Source: Magnetococcales bacterium
Lineage (GTDB): Bacteria > Pseudomonadota > Magnetococcia > Magnetococcales > JADFWU01
Length of the DNA: 64,000 nt
Assembly: GCA_015234045.1 (NCBI GenBank)
Contig: JADFWU010000001.1
Coordinates: 62,001-126,000 of the forward strand
Direction of reading: 5' to 3'
Part shown: positions 17,481 to 28,300 of the stretch, in pieces
Numbering within the stretch: position 1 is the first letter of the stretch
How the letters are laid out: the number at the start of each line of letters is the position of its first letter
Program-made: the position numbers and the translations under genes
Notes under the pieces: model-generated
Told to the model about the DNA's origin: nothing
The model's database searches: none
The model's input: only the letters and a program-made list of their open reading frames with translations

Positions 17481-20400
17481 CTATCCTTCATCAACGGTGA
17501 ATTGGCTCAATGATTCATTGAGTTCATGAGCAATGCTGGACATCTCCGTTGCCCGTTGATTCACTGTACCACTCATTTGTCCCATACTTTCAGAGGCTTG
17601 ATTTACTTCTGTCATACTTTGAGCGACCTCTTCCGAAGCGCGAGTGGATTCTGAAATGCGTCTGGAAATTTCGTTACTGGAGGAGAATGCCTGTTCTACC
17701 AAGCCAGAGAGCGCATCCACACCACTGCTGGCGGACAACACACTCTGCGTTACCTCATTGATACCGGCGGAGATCTCTTGAACGCTCCGAGCTACTTCCT
17801 GAGTGCCTGCTGTTGCCTCTCCAACCCGCAAGGAGACTTCGTTGGTTTCCTGATTTACTTCATTCATGGATTGGGCAATCTCACTGATTGCGCTATTTTG
17901 TTCCTCAACCGCAATCAGGATTTCATTGTTGGCATTTTGCAAACGGGCAATAATTTCGGTTACTTGTTGTGTGGCATCACCAGCGGCTCTGGTATTGTCC
18001 TGAATGGCATCAATCTGTTTGGAGATCATCTGCGTTGCTTCACCGGTTTGGCGGGCGAGATCTTTTACCTCATTAGCCACCACGGCAAAGCCCTTACCGG
18101 CTTCGCCTGCGCCAGCTGATTCAATACTGGCATTCAACGCCAGCATATTGGTTTGTTCGGCAATATTGTTGATCACCTCAACCACATTGCCAATCTCCTG
18201 AGCAGACACGCGCAGTTTATCCATGACATCATAGGCCGAATTTGCACTATTGGCAGCTTGGGTAGATTCATTGGCTGCACTATTACACCGACCGCGCACT
18301 TCATTCACAGAAGCGGATATCTGGTCCACAGAACTGGTTACCCGGCTGACATTGTGTCCCGAGCGTTGAGATGCTTCGTTCACATAGCTGATATTGGTGG
18401 TTGCTTCTTCTGTTGCTGATGCAACTGTGGCGAGATTGACATTGGCCTCTTCAGCCGCAGCGGAGATTGTGGTCATGTCACCACTCATCTGTTCGGCACT
18501 GCCAGAGACAAGACCAACGTTACCATTCATCTCTTCAGTGGAGTGTGCTACCGCTTCCATGTTGGCGCTTAACTCTTCAGAAGCAGCTGCAACCTGTTGT
18601 GCTTGGGTACCTAATGCTTCTGAATTGACAGTCATCTCTGAAGAAACGCTTTTTAGCTCCTCAGAGGCATGGTCCAACTGGTTCGCTTTGTTACGAATAT
18701 CAACGATGATATTGGAAAGCGATTGCGCCATTGTGTTCAGTGCTTCTGCTAAAGAGCCAAACTCATCCGCGCGGTCAAGATGAATCCGTCTTGTCAATTG
18801 ACCTTTGGCAAGGGCTTTCGCCAGATCAACGCCTTCCATCAATGGTTTTGTAAAGCTTTTTGCAACGATCATGGCAAGAATCAACAGTACAACCACGACG
18901 ATGGTCACCAGTACTGCAACTACAGTAAATAGATTATGGATGGGAGCTAAAACTTCTGCTTCATCAATTTCAGCCAACAAAGCCCACTGTGTACCATAGA
19001 CATGAACTGGTGTGAATGCTGATAGAACAGGATGCCCATTATAGTTGGTCACGATACGGGCATCGGTTTCATTATTGATAGCAGCTCTGGAAGCTTCTGT
19101 ATCAACACCGTTTTTTTCGACTGTTCCGGCAAAAGAGGCGTTTACAGTATGTCCTTCTGGATCGAGAAATGAATCCGAGCGCATCAACTTATCCGAACCT
19201 ACCAAATAGGTCTCACCGGTTTCGCCCATGCCTTCCCGAGCCTGCATTACTTCATTAATACCTTCCAGTGGCAGTTGAAGGGCGACAATCAGTTCAACCT
19301 CTCCATGATGTATCATCGGTTCGGCAATGAATGCAGCGGGTGCATTTTCTGATGGCGCATAGGGGGTAAAATCGGCAAAGCCGAATTTCTTGGTTTTAAT
19401 CACCTGTTTTACAAGCTGGCCTAGATTGGAATTCGCATACTTGCCATTGACCATATTGGTTTGAAAATCAGCTTCACGGGTGGCTGAGTAAAAAACATAG
19501 CCATCCGGGTTGATCAGAAACAGATCGTAATAGCCCAATTTTTCCTGAATTTTCTTAAACAGTTCTTCATCGTGATTATTAATCGGGCTAAACGCCTCTG
19601 CCACATCAATTTCAGCAATTAGAGCCCAATTAAATCCAGCTACATGAAGCGGAGCATAGGAAGAGAGCACTGGATTATTATTATAGTCCAGAATTACATG
19701 AGTGCCAGTCTCACCCTTCAATGCGTGTTGAGAGGCATAGGTGTCTACCTTGCCTTTTTCAGGATTGTTAAAGGAGTTGGCCACTGTGTGATACTGAGGG
19801 TCAAGATAGGAGTCTGAACGCATCAACTTATCAGAACCAATCAGGTAGGTTTCACCGGTTTTTCCCAATCCAGTACGGGCGGTCATAATGGCATTAAGCC
19901 GATCAAGTGGAAATTGGAATACCACTACGCCCAGCTTATTTTTACCATCAAAGATCGGAGAAGCTATAAATCCAGCAGGTGCTTCATAAGAAGGCCAATA
20001 GGGTTCGAAATCGGCAACAATCACTGTGTCCGGTTCGGTAGCAGCAGCGGCCTGTTCATATGCTCTGGCGAAATTGGTGTTTTTTAATGTCCCCTTTTTC
20101 AAGGATGTGCCGTAGTCCAATTCCTTGAACACTGAATAGATTATATCACCATGATCAGCATCAACGAGAAAGATATCATAATAGCCAAAGTGCTCCAGAT
20201 AATCTCGAATAACCGGATGAACTTTGCCATGGACTTGCGAGTAGTGTGAGCCATCCTTGACACGATCGAGGGCATGCTTTTCGCCCAAGGGGTGGGCATT
20301 GTTGGCAATATAGTGGTATTGCAACACCAGGGCTTCATTACCGAGTTTTGATATTAATGTATTGACATCAATCTGTTTCCCACCATTTTCAGCGGAATAT

Positions 20401-20882
20401 TTTTTACCAAATTGTTCAACATAATAGTGCTTTACCTTGGCCCGCATGCTGGCAAGCTGCGCCGGCGTGTGTTGACCATCAGTCAATAGATCATGATGGG
20501 CATGATCAAAATCTCGCATGGCATCAATGATCATCGTGCTTTGAGAAAATGTTGCCGCTTGGTCTCGAAGCAGTGTCAGGTAGCGCTCTACCTCGGCTTT
20601 TTTAGTCGCTCTCAGTGCGGTTAGTTTGCGGTAAGCCTCATCCTGTAGGCTTTCAACAGTATGAACCAATACATCTAAATCATTTTTACCTGCATCGAAA
20701 TATTTCTCAACTTCATTTTTTTTGATTTCACGATTAGACACAAGCTGGTGATAGGCAGCCTCCATCAATGCGTGCTCTGCAACCCAACTTGCTGCAAATG
20801 CAATAATCAGCAATGGTAAAAGACCAGCACTCATCAACATGATTTGAAGTTTTGGTTTTACCTTGATGTTTTGAAAACGCAT
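17481..20882 (-). CDS. Methyl-accepting chemotaxis protein with duplicated Cache sensor
   Basis: At 1133 residues this is about twice the usual chemoreceptor size. A first membrane segment (about residues 13-35) is followed by an extracytoplasmic region of some 620 residues. That region holds two similar sensor modules, each starting with (F/L)GYYD(I/L)FL and ending in the shared [10 protein letters not shown] block, then W-AL(I/L)AEID. Next come the second membrane segment (around [16 protein letters not shown]), a HAMP domain and a long signalling domain with the conserved hairpin tip ([20 protein letters not shown]). Both modules look like dCache ligand-binding domains; the ligand is unknown. 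It probably signals through CheA/CheW, which are not in this window. Confidence 0.95.
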   Translation of the reverse strand: MRFQNIKVKPKLQIMLMSAGLLPLLIIAFAASWVAEHALMEAAYHQLVSNREIKKNEVEKYFDAGKNDLDVLVHTVESLQDEAYRKLTALRATKKAEVERYLTLLRDQAATFSQSTMIIDAMRDFDHAHHDLLTDGQHTPAQLASMRAKVKHYYVEQFGKKYSAENGGKQIDVNTLISKLGNEALVLQYHYIANNAHPLGEKHALDRVKDGSHYSQVHGKVHPVIRDYLEHFGYYDIFLVDADHGDIIYSVFKELDYGTSLKKGTLKNTNFARAYEQAAAATEPDTVIVADFEPYWPSYEAPAGFIASPIFDGKNKLGVVVFQFPLDRLNAIMTARTGLGKTGETYLIGSDKLMRSDSYLDPQYHTVANSFNNPEKGKVDTYASQHALKGETGTHVILDYNNNPVLSSYAPLHVAGFNWALIAEIDVAEAFSPINNHDEELFKKIQEKLGYYDLFLINPDGYVFYSATREADFQTNMVNGKYANSNLGQLVKQVIKTKKFGFADFTPYAPSENAPAAFIAEPMIHHGEVELIVALQLPLEGINEVMQAREGMGETGETYLVGSDKLMRSDSFLDPEGHTVNASFAGTVEKNGVDTEASRAAINNETDARIVTNYNGHPVLSAFTPVHVYGTQWALLAEIDEAEVLAPIHNLFTVVAVLVTIVVVVLLILAMIVAKSFTKPLMEGVDLAKALAKGQLTRRIHLDRADEFGSLAEALNTMAQSLSNIIVDIRNKANQLDHASEELKSVSSEMTVNSEALGTQAQQVAAASEELSANMEAVAHSTEEMNGNVGLVSGSAEQMSGDMTTISAAAEEANVNLATVASATEEATTNISYVNEASQRSGHNVSRVTSSVDQISASVNEVRGRCNSAANESTQAANSANSAYDVMDKLRVSAQEIGNVVEVINNIAEQTNMLALNASIESAGAGEAGKGFAVVANEVKDLARQTGEATQMISKQIDAIQDNTRAAGDATQQVTEIIARLQNANNEILIAVEEQNSAISEIAQSMNEVNQETNEVSLRVGEATAGTQEVARSVQEISAGINEVTQSVLSASSGVDALSGLVEQAFSSSNEISRRISESTRASEEVAQSMTEVNQASESMGQMSGTVNQRATEMSSIAHELNESLSQFTVDEG

Positions 20883-21339
20883 ATTACCCTCACTTCCTGT
20901 ATTGACAATTCATCTCCAAACTGCAAATGCTTTAATCAATTACAAGAAACGTCCCGAACGGAAAAAATAGCAGATATCAGGCAGGTTACGAAAACTATAT
21001 TTTATTTAATTTGTTGATTTTATTGTCTTATGATTGATTTGTCACAAATTAACCGATACAAGATACATGACAATGTTATGATATGGTAGGGAAAATATTA
21101 ATCAAGAATGTATTTTTTGATTATTTATTGTGCATTAGTGATAGTTATGTTTAGTTGTTAGAAAAATAATAAATAATATAATATGTATGAAATTTTTATA
21201 CGGTGAAATTGCCGTCATTTACCATTTTTGACTAAATCATAAGGATGTGTTGCATCAGCACGCTTTTGATATTTTGTTCTGACTTTTTTTGATGAACTGT
21301 TATACTTTTCTAACTCTGGAAAAATAGTTTGATAGTATT

Positions 21340-21483
21340 AGGCCCTGTTGACATTCACCATCTTTCGGCCCCTGGCGGCGTTAAATCCGCCTCAAAATGC
21401 TCACGTACTACAAGTACGCTCCGTTTTTTCGTTGGATTTGCCTTGCCAGGAACCGAAATCTGGCGAATGTCAACACGCCCTAG
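21340..21483. repeat. 144-bp imperfect palindrome
   Basis: The left arm TAGGCCCTGTTGACATTC and the right arm GAATGTCAACACGCCCTA are inverted repeats. The symmetry continues inwards (CTTTCGGCCCCTGGC / GCCAGGAACCGAAAT; TTAAATCC / GGATTTG) to a centre near GTACTACAAGTAC. No coding frame is present. It is built like a MITE or large REP-type element. Confidence 0.8.
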
Positions 21484-21510
21484 TAGTTACGTAGTCGAAT
21501 GAATTTTGTA

Positions 21511-21637
21511 CCCGTCATGCCCGCAGAAGCAGGAACCCAGTTTGGTTCTCTGTTCCCAGGATTCCCGCTTTTGCGAGAATCCTGGTACACGCTTTGATGC
21601 CTGTTTCAACCGGCAACTGTGTAACTCCTAATTATTA
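21511..21637. repeat. Family B (GTCAT-type) repeat, copy 1
   Basis: Starts CCCGTCATGCCCGCAGAAGC and contains CCAGGATTCCCGC / GCGAGAATCCTGG, an internal hairpin, then ACACGCTTTGATGCCTG-TTCAACCGGCAAC. The last part recurs inverted near 43590-43630. Confidence 0.7.
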
Positions 21638-21671
21638 TTCCTGAAATTCTCATCGCGTGGAGGATGGCGCT

Positions 21672-23537
21672 ATGGATATTGAACTTGTTGAAATTCTGGA
21701 CTTTTTAACCTCCTGTCCGCCGTTTGATATCCTGCCTGAGTCTATTCAACACACTTTGCCTGCCAAAATTTCCATTCGGTATGCCCGTAGAGGTACACAT
21801 ATTCTGGAGCGTGGTGATACGTTGGAGTTTCTTCAGATTATTCGTACCGGTGCGGTAGAGATTTTTAAACAGGACGGACAATTATTAGTCCGTCTTGGCG
21901 AAGGTGATATCTTTGGTGCTCAGACATTACAACGTGGTCAATCCATTGTGACGCGTACTGAAGCGATGGAAGATACGTTGCTGTATCAACTTCCTGCTGA
22001 GACATTTTTTGAACTTTGTGAACAAAGTGAACAATTTAAGGACTATTTTGGCCCGTTGGGTGCTGACCGGTTAAAGCGTGCCATTCAGAATGCAGAAGAT
22101 GGTCAGGAGTCTGCTTTTGGTTTGATGGCGATCTCTTTAGGTGAGATCATTTCGCGTAAACCGGTTTGTCTATCGACTGGTGCGTCTATCCAATCGGCAG
22201 CCAAGTTGATGACAGATGAAGAAGTATCTTCTCTATTATTAGTCGAAGATAAAGATCTGGTTGGTATCATAACAGATCGTGATTTGCGTCGTCGTGTATT
22301 GGCAAAGGGGCTTGATCCCAGCCAGCCGGTAAGCCGTGTCATGTCTGAAGCACCGAAAAAGATCAGTGCGCATCGTTCTTCGTTTGATGCCATGCTCACC
22401 ATGGCTGAAAACAATACGCACCATTTGCCGGTTCATCAGGATGGGCAGATTGTCGGCGTGGTTACGCCCTATAGTTTGTTGCAAAATCAGTGCACATCGG
22501 TTGTTTTCATGGTCAGCAAGATCAATTTGCAGCAGACTATTGAAGGTTTGCAGGATGTGTGTACACAGATTCCACAGTTATTGGTCAATCTATCCGATTC
22601 CGGCACCACGGCACAGAGTATTGGTCATGCGTTGACCGTTGTTACTGATACGATAAGTCGGCGTTTGTTGCGTTTTGCAGAGAGAGCGTTTGGGCCAGCG
22701 CCAGTGCCTTTTGCGTGGGCTGCTGCGGGTTCACAGGCGCGGAATGAGCAGACGGTTCAGTCTGACCAGGATCACTGTTTGCTTATTGATGACAGCTATA
22801 TTCCTGCACAGCATGGCGCTTATTTCGAGAAATTGAGTCACTATGTCAGTGATGGACTCAATATTTGTGGATTTGTTTACTGTCCGGGCAATGCCATGGC
22901 CACTAATTCACAGTGGCGGCAGCCGATACGGGTTTGGCGGCGGATGTTTCGGCGTTGGATTCAGGAGCCGACACCCAAGGCGGTGATGCTGTGTAGTATC
23001 TTTTTTGATCTCAAGTTTATTGGTGGCGATGAGAGTCTATTTTGGTATTTCCGTGACTGTGTACTGGATAATGCCGGAAAAAATAGAATCTTTTTGGCCC
23101 ATTTGGCGGCTAATGCGTCACGAAACCAACCACCGGTTGGATTTTTTCGTAATTTTACTTTGATTCGGGGTGGTGAGCATGATGATACGGTTAATCTGAA
23201 AAAAAATGGTGTCATTCCCATTGTTGATCTGGCTCGGGTCTATTCTTTGGAGAAGGGCATTAAAGATGTTAATACCAGAAAGCGTTTGGAAAAGTGCCGG
23301 GATAGTGGATTGCTCAGTGGGCGTGGTGCAACTGATTTGATTGACGCTATGGCGTTTATTGAATTGACACGCATTCGCCATCAGGCCAAACGGTTGCGTA
23401 GTGGTCAATCGCCTAATAATTATCTACCGCCGGAGGAGTTGACACCTTTTGAACGGGATCATCTGAAAGATGCATTCCTTATTGTTAGAACCATGCAATC
23501 AGCGATGGAACAGAAGTATCAGATTTCTCGATTTTAG
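21672..23537 (+). CDS. cNMP-binding / CBS / DUF294 nucleotidyltransferase-like regulator
   Basis: 621 residues in four parts: a cNMP-binding domain (about 1-135), a CBS pair (about 150-280, with LVGIITDRDLRRRVL), a DUF294 nucleotidyltransferase-like domain with GSQARNEQTVQSDQDH at about 350, and the DUF294 C-terminal domain. The GSxAR...DxD pattern is that of GlnE/GlnD-like transferases, so it may covalently modify a target protein. The ATG at 21672 has GGAGG 8 nt upstream; an in-frame GTG at 21657 would include that ribosome-binding site. The gene family commonly accompanies DUF4212/symporter pairs and a DnaQ-like exonuclease, as here, and may regulate that transporter. Confidence 0.9.
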   Translation: MDIELVEILDFLTSCPPFDILPESIQHTLPAKISIRYARRGTHILERGDTLEFLQIIRTGAVEIFKQDGQLLVRLGEGDIFGAQTLQRGQSIVTRTEAMEDTLLYQLPAETFFELCEQSEQFKDYFGPLGADRLKRAIQNAEDGQESAFGLMAISLGEIISRKPVCLSTGASIQSAAKLMTDEEVSSLLLVEDKDLVGIITDRDLRRRVLAKGLDPSQPVSRVMSEAPKKISAHRSSFDAMLTMAENNTHHLPVHQDGQIVGVVTPYSLLQNQCTSVVFMVSKINLQQTIEGLQDVCTQIPQLLVNLSDSGTTAQSIGHALTVVTDTISRRLLRFAERAFGPAPVPFAWAAAGSQARNEQTVQSDQDHCLLIDDSYIPAQHGAYFEKLSHYVSDGLNICGFVYCPGNAMATNSQWRQPIRVWRRMFRRWIQEPTPKAVMLCSIFFDLKFIGGDESLFWYFRDCVLDNAGKNRIFLAHLAANASRNQPPVGFFRNFTLIRGGEHDDTVNLKKNGVIPIVDLARVYSLEKGIKDVNTRKRLEKCRDSGLLSGRGATDLIDAMAFIELTRIRHQAKRLRSGQSPNNYLPPEELTPFERDHLKDAFLIVRTMQSAMEQKYQISRF

Positions 23538-23539
23538 AG

Positions 23540-23694
23540 GTTTCGTCTAAAATTTGAACAGTCAGCCGTTCCAGATCTGGTGATATTTTTGCTCTGATGA
23601 TCTGCTTCGCTTATCAAAAGCGGCGCAAAAACATCACCAGGGCTTCCACTCAGGTTGTGGTTCATCGTCTAATTTCGGATCGAAATCACTATAA
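23540..23694. repeat. Family A repeat, full-length unit
   Basis: Starts 2-3 bp after the stop codon of the DUF294 gene (GTTTCGTCTAAAATTTG) and ends GGATCGAAATCACTATA, an intact right terminal repeat. The internal hairpin is present. Confidence 0.9.
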
Positions 23695-23749
23695 TATAGT
23701 TGAATATATATTGAATCAGTCTGTTTTTATTCAGGAAAGTTTTTAATAT

Positions 23750-24451
23750 ATGTTGCCATTTTGGTGGAATAATTTAACACTTTTGGAGTGGCAGCGCCGT
23801 TGGCTGTTGCATCGCAGTGTGTCCGGTCCACTGAACTCCTTTCTTCAGCATCCGATGCCAAAACGCGATGCATTAATTAGTACGCTGGATTTTATGGCTC
23901 TTGATTTGGAAACCACCGGACTGTTTGCCAAACGGGATGAGATTCTCAGCATTGGGATGGTACAGATCCAAGGGTGTCGAATCCATCTAAATACAGCGTC
24001 ACATATGTTGGTTCGGCCTCAACAGGCTATTCCAGAAGAGTCGGCTATTATTCATGGTGTTACCGATGATATGTCACGGACTGGGAAGCGGTTGGAATCG
24101 GTATTGCCGATGGTGCTCGATGCGTTGAAAGGCAAAGTGCTTATCGCCCATTATGCCCGACTTGAAATCACCTTCCTTCAGGCGGCTTGTCGTCGCATCT
24201 ATGGTTATCCGCTGGTATTACCCGTGGTGGATACCTTGCGGATGGAGAGCACACGCCTTAAACACAGTAATCGTTATGCCAAAGCTGGTGATCTACGTCT
24301 GGACGCACTGCGTGCCAGCTACAGTTTACCGCGCTATCGTGCCCACAACGCACTTTCTGATGCGTTGGGTGCAGGGGAGCTGTTTTTAGCCATGATCGCC
24401 CATCGTGCCGGATCAGGCGAGATGTTGACCCTTGGTGAAGTGATGCGTTAA
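23750..24451 (+). CDS. DnaQ-like 3'-5' exonuclease
   Basis: A 233-aa DEDDh exonuclease. Exo I is FMALDLETTG, with the Asp and Glu at about residues 47 and 49. Exo II lies around LIAHYARLEITFL, and Exo III is HNALSDALGAGEL with the H-x4-D pair. It resembles the epsilon proofreading subunit but has an extra N-terminal ~40 residues and no polymerase contact motif that I can identify. AGGAAAG precedes the ATG. Its position after the cNMP-CBS-DUF294 gene is a recurring arrangement in proteobacteria; the functional link is unclear. Confidence 0.85.
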   Translation: MLPFWWNNLTLLEWQRRWLLHRSVSGPLNSFLQHPMPKRDALISTLDFMALDLETTGLFAKRDEILSIGMVQIQGCRIHLNTASHMLVRPQQAIPEESAIIHGVTDDMSRTGKRLESVLPMVLDALKGKVLIAHYARLEITFLQAACRRIYGYPLVLPVVDTLRMESTRLKHSNRYAKAGDLRLDALRASYSLPRYRAHNALSDALGAGELFLAMIAHRAGSGEMLTLGEVMR

Positions 24452-24493
24452 CAGATTGTTAGATTGATATTTTTTTGATTTTAATAACAGGAA

Positions 24494-25168
24494 TCAACTC
24501 ACCACAAGGTTGTCTATCTCATTTTCATGCACTTTTGAATCAACAAAATTAGCGATAATCTTAACGATGGTATCAGGATCATCTTCCATATGAAAAAGAT
24601 CCAAATCGGACGGACCAATACATCCTTCAGGCAGTACTGTATTGCGGAGCCACTCCAGCAGACCGCGCCAATACTCGGTGCCATAAAGAATAATCGGAAA
24701 CTCTCTCAATTTTCCGGTCTGAACCAGAGTCAGAATTTCGAATAGCTCATCCATAGTGCCAAATCCTCCAGGAAAGATAATCATGGAGTCGGCATTTTTA
24801 GCAAACATGAGCTTTCGGACAAAAAAGTAACGAAATGTCAGGCTGATATCTTGGAAAGCGTTTGGTACCTGTTCAAAGGCCAGAGCAACATTCAGCCCAA
24901 CCGACTGACCGCCTTGTTGATAACAACCACGGTTGGCACCTTCCATCACACCCGGACCACCACCGGTGATAATACTGATTTTCTGCTGGGAAAGTTTCTT
25001 AGAGATGGTACGGGCTGCCTCATAATACGGGCTACCGGGCTTAAGTCGGGCACTGCCAAAGATAGTCACAGCCGGTCCGAGATGGCGCAGTGTCTCAATC
25101 CCATCAATCAATTCAGACTGAATCCGAAAAATCCGCCACGCTTCAGTGGTTTTAAAATCTTCAACCAT
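24494..25168 (-). CDS. LOG-family protein (TIGR00730 type)
   Basis: A 224-aa Rossmann-like protein with GGGPGVMEGANRG and the diagnostic PGGFGTMDE at residues 133-141. This family was once called lysine decarboxylase-like; characterised members are nucleotide 5'-monophosphate phosphoribohydrolases (cytokinin-activating LOG or PpnN-type). The ATG at 25168 has AGGAG 7 nt upstream; the frame runs on to 25237 without family similarity. It is convergent with the exonuclease gene and divergent from the SIR2 gene. Confidence 0.9.
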   Translation of the reverse strand: MVEDFKTTEAWRIFRIQSELIDGIETLRHLGPAVTIFGSARLKPGSPYYEAARTISKKLSQQKISIITGGGPGVMEGANRGCYQQGGQSVGLNVALAFEQVPNAFQDISLTFRYFFVRKLMFAKNADSMIIFPGGFGTMDELFEILTLVQTGKLREFPIILYGTEYWRGLLEWLRNTVLPEGCIGPSDLDLFHMEDDPDTIVKIIANFVDSKVHENEIDNLVVS

Positions 25169-25339
25169 GCAAAATCTCCTAAATATATATAAAAAAGTTG
25201 TTGAACTATTCGACAGATGAATAAATATTAAATACAATCAGATAGTATAGCAAGGCTGAGTTTTTTCTCATATGGCCTACGCTGATTTATTGAATACCTG
25301 GACTTGAATTCATCTATATTTTGAAACGAGAAACACCTT

Positions 25340-28300
25340 ATGAGCTTCATTCCCAACGCATTACGCCAAGCCCATATTGATGGAAATGTTGTTTTCCTCT
25401 GTGGTGCTGGTGTCTCCATGCCTGCATTACCCTCTTTCAATGCATTAGTTAAAAATGTGCTGAGCAAGTTCTTGCCAAATGAGGATTGGTGCAGAAATGA
25501 CAAAATATGTAAAACTGCATGGCAGGTTTTCAATGATAGACAATATGATGATACTCTTGGATTCCTCGAATCGGAATTTGGTCGGCTTCTTGTTTGTAAA
25601 GCGGTTGCGGATCAGCTGATTGATAATAAAGCAAAAATAGATCAGCACACTATTCTCATCCAGTTGTCAGATTTGGATCACAATAAAGGACGGCTTGTTA
25701 CTACCAACTTTGACCTGCTTTTTGAGAAGGCATTAAAGAAGTTTACAAAAAATGAAAATCTAAACACACAGATTCATGTCGCACCATCTTTACCGCCAGC
25801 CAATCCAACATCTTCATATGGTTTGACATATTTACATGGAAAATTGGGTACCACAGAGAACGATTATGGATTGGTGCTCACAACTGCCGATTTTGGCAAA
25901 GCTTATATGCTCGAAGGTTGGGCACGGCGATTTGTGGTTGAACTGTCCCGTCATTACCATATTGTTTTCTTGGGTTATCAGGTTGAAGATCCTGTAATGC
26001 GATATTTAGTTGTTGCGCTGGCAGCTGTCCGTGCAGAACTTGGCGAAAGTCAATTCAAGGAATCTTATGCATTTGCTCCATATGGTAAGGATGAACAAAC
26101 TAAAACAAGAGAAGATGTAAAATCCGCTTGGGAGCTAAAAGGGGTAACACCCTTAATTTATCATAATCCTGATAGAAAGCATGGCCATAAAAAACTTTGG
26201 TCTGAATTGGGGAAATGGGCACGGTCTTATCGACTAGGGCGAGAAGAAAAAAATCAGATGGTTGTTAAGTACATTAGATCACCGCCAAAAACAGAAGAAG
26301 AATCACAGATTGCTGATCTGATATGGGCGCTCAAAGATCCAAAAACGGCTAGGTATTTTGCAGAAAGAATAGATGATGAGCGATCTGAACCCAAAGAAGA
26401 GCGGCCTGAACCCAAATGGTTACCATATTTACAAAAATCTGGTCTTATGAGTTTGCCAACAGTCCAGACTATTGCAGATAAGCCAGACTCAATTTCTGTT
26501 CCTTTAGTGTCTAACACTCTAAACGATGGGCTAAAGTTGCATGACTCTACATATTCCCTAGGAATATGGGTTAGTCACTTTCTTGAAAGTTTAGATACGC
26601 TTCACTGGGCAATAAAAGAGGGTAGCGTACTGCATATTGACTTGCGAAATATAATTCAAAGGCGTTTCAATTCGATAAATAGCGGAAAAGTACCAGCGTT
26701 GACCAAGGTTTGGCAGGTTCTTTCGGATGATAATTACGCTATGCGTCTTTCGCAAAGAAATAAATCTATATCCTCCTATCTCCCAAAATTGGGGCGGGGT
26801 AATATTTTTGCCAATCGTGTTTTCTTGGAGAAATTGCGTCCAATTCCAATTTTTACGAAGAAGATCCAGTGGGAAGAGCAACCTGAAAAAGACATAAACC
26901 GCCCTTCGGATTGGTATGCTGTAAATATACAATTGGTAGGAATTAAGTATAGGCATGATATTAAAAAATTAAAAGAAAAAGCGGATCGTTGGGAAGATGT
27001 ATTAGCTATTTTGGTATATGATTTAACTTATCTGTTAGTAGAGGCTTTTGATTGGCTTCAGGAGTTTGGATTGGTATCTCCAGAGGATGGCCTATCTGCT
27101 TATGAATGCAGATCTATTAGTTCTCATGAACAAAACGAATATAGTGAAAACTGGACAGTGTTAATTGAACTTACTCGTGACGCATACGATGCATTGTCAG
27201 ATCAAAACGAAGATGAGGCCGCTTTGTTAGTCCAGCATTGGTTACAAATACCTTATCCAGTTTTCCAACGGTTGTCCTTGTATGCTGTCACTGAAGGAAT
27301 AAACAGTGATGTACAGTTGGGTCTTGAAATTCTCCTGAATGAAACAAATCCCGCCTTGTGGAATATAAGCACTCAACGTGAAAAAATGCGCTTTCTTCGA
27401 AAGAGAGGAGCGGATTTTTCTCAGGAGAATCTATTTCAACTTGTTGATAAGATTATAGAAGGTCCGCCTAGATCAGAGAAATTTGAAGCACTTTTAGAGG
27501 AAAGGCGGGAACAGTGGGTTGATAGAAGTGTTTGGTTACTTCTGGCTTCATTATCCAAATCAGGGGCCAATCTTCCAGCTAATGCCAAAGAAAGATTAGA
27601 CCACTTCGAAGTTACATATGACTGGAAGCTTCAGGAGGATCATTCGGATGAGTTTACTATGTTTAATTACTCATCAGTCGGAATAGGTCTTGATGAAGAA
27701 GGTGTGTCTGAAGATTTTTTGAATATGTCTGTTCAGGATTTTATAAACTGGTCAAAAAGTAAAGAGGATAATAAAGATGTTTTTCGTGTTGTTTGGGGTG
27801 AATTTCTAAAAAGGAATATGTCTAAAGATGAAATTAAAAGTGTTGCTGAAACTTTGCAAAAGATGCCTTTGAGTATTTTATCTCAACTAGATGTTTATGC
27901 CTCCTACTGGCTTCAAGACTCAAGGAAAAAATTGGGTAAACGAATGCGCCAGGGTTTGTGGCGCAGGCTGTGGCAAGCATCTCTTCAAAGTGAAACGCCA
28001 AATAATGATTTCACTGTAAACACAGCATTCAATCATTCGGGGGGAATACTTGCAGATGTGCTTTATTTTGAGATGGTAGAGTATATCCCTCGCATTGATG
28101 CCGGGGAGTCCCCCGGTTTACCAAAACAGCTGAAAAAAGACTTCGATCTAATAGCCGAAGGTTATAGTCCATCAGCCAAACTTGCCCGTATTAAAATGGC
28201 TGCAAGGCTTGCATATCTCCATCGCATTGATCCTGTATGGACTCGGCATACCCTGTTAAGTCGTATGGATTTTAGCCAGGAGAAGCTTTTTGAATCTTTA

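Larger units (their letters stand above)
20883..21671. other. Long AT-rich intergenic region carrying two repeat elements
   Basis: The first ~450 bases are strongly AT-rich without a convincing gene and probably hold the chemoreceptor promoter. The rest consists of a 144-bp palindrome and a GTCAT-type repeat (separate entries), then the GGAGG ribosome-binding site of the DUF294 gene. Confidence 0.6.
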
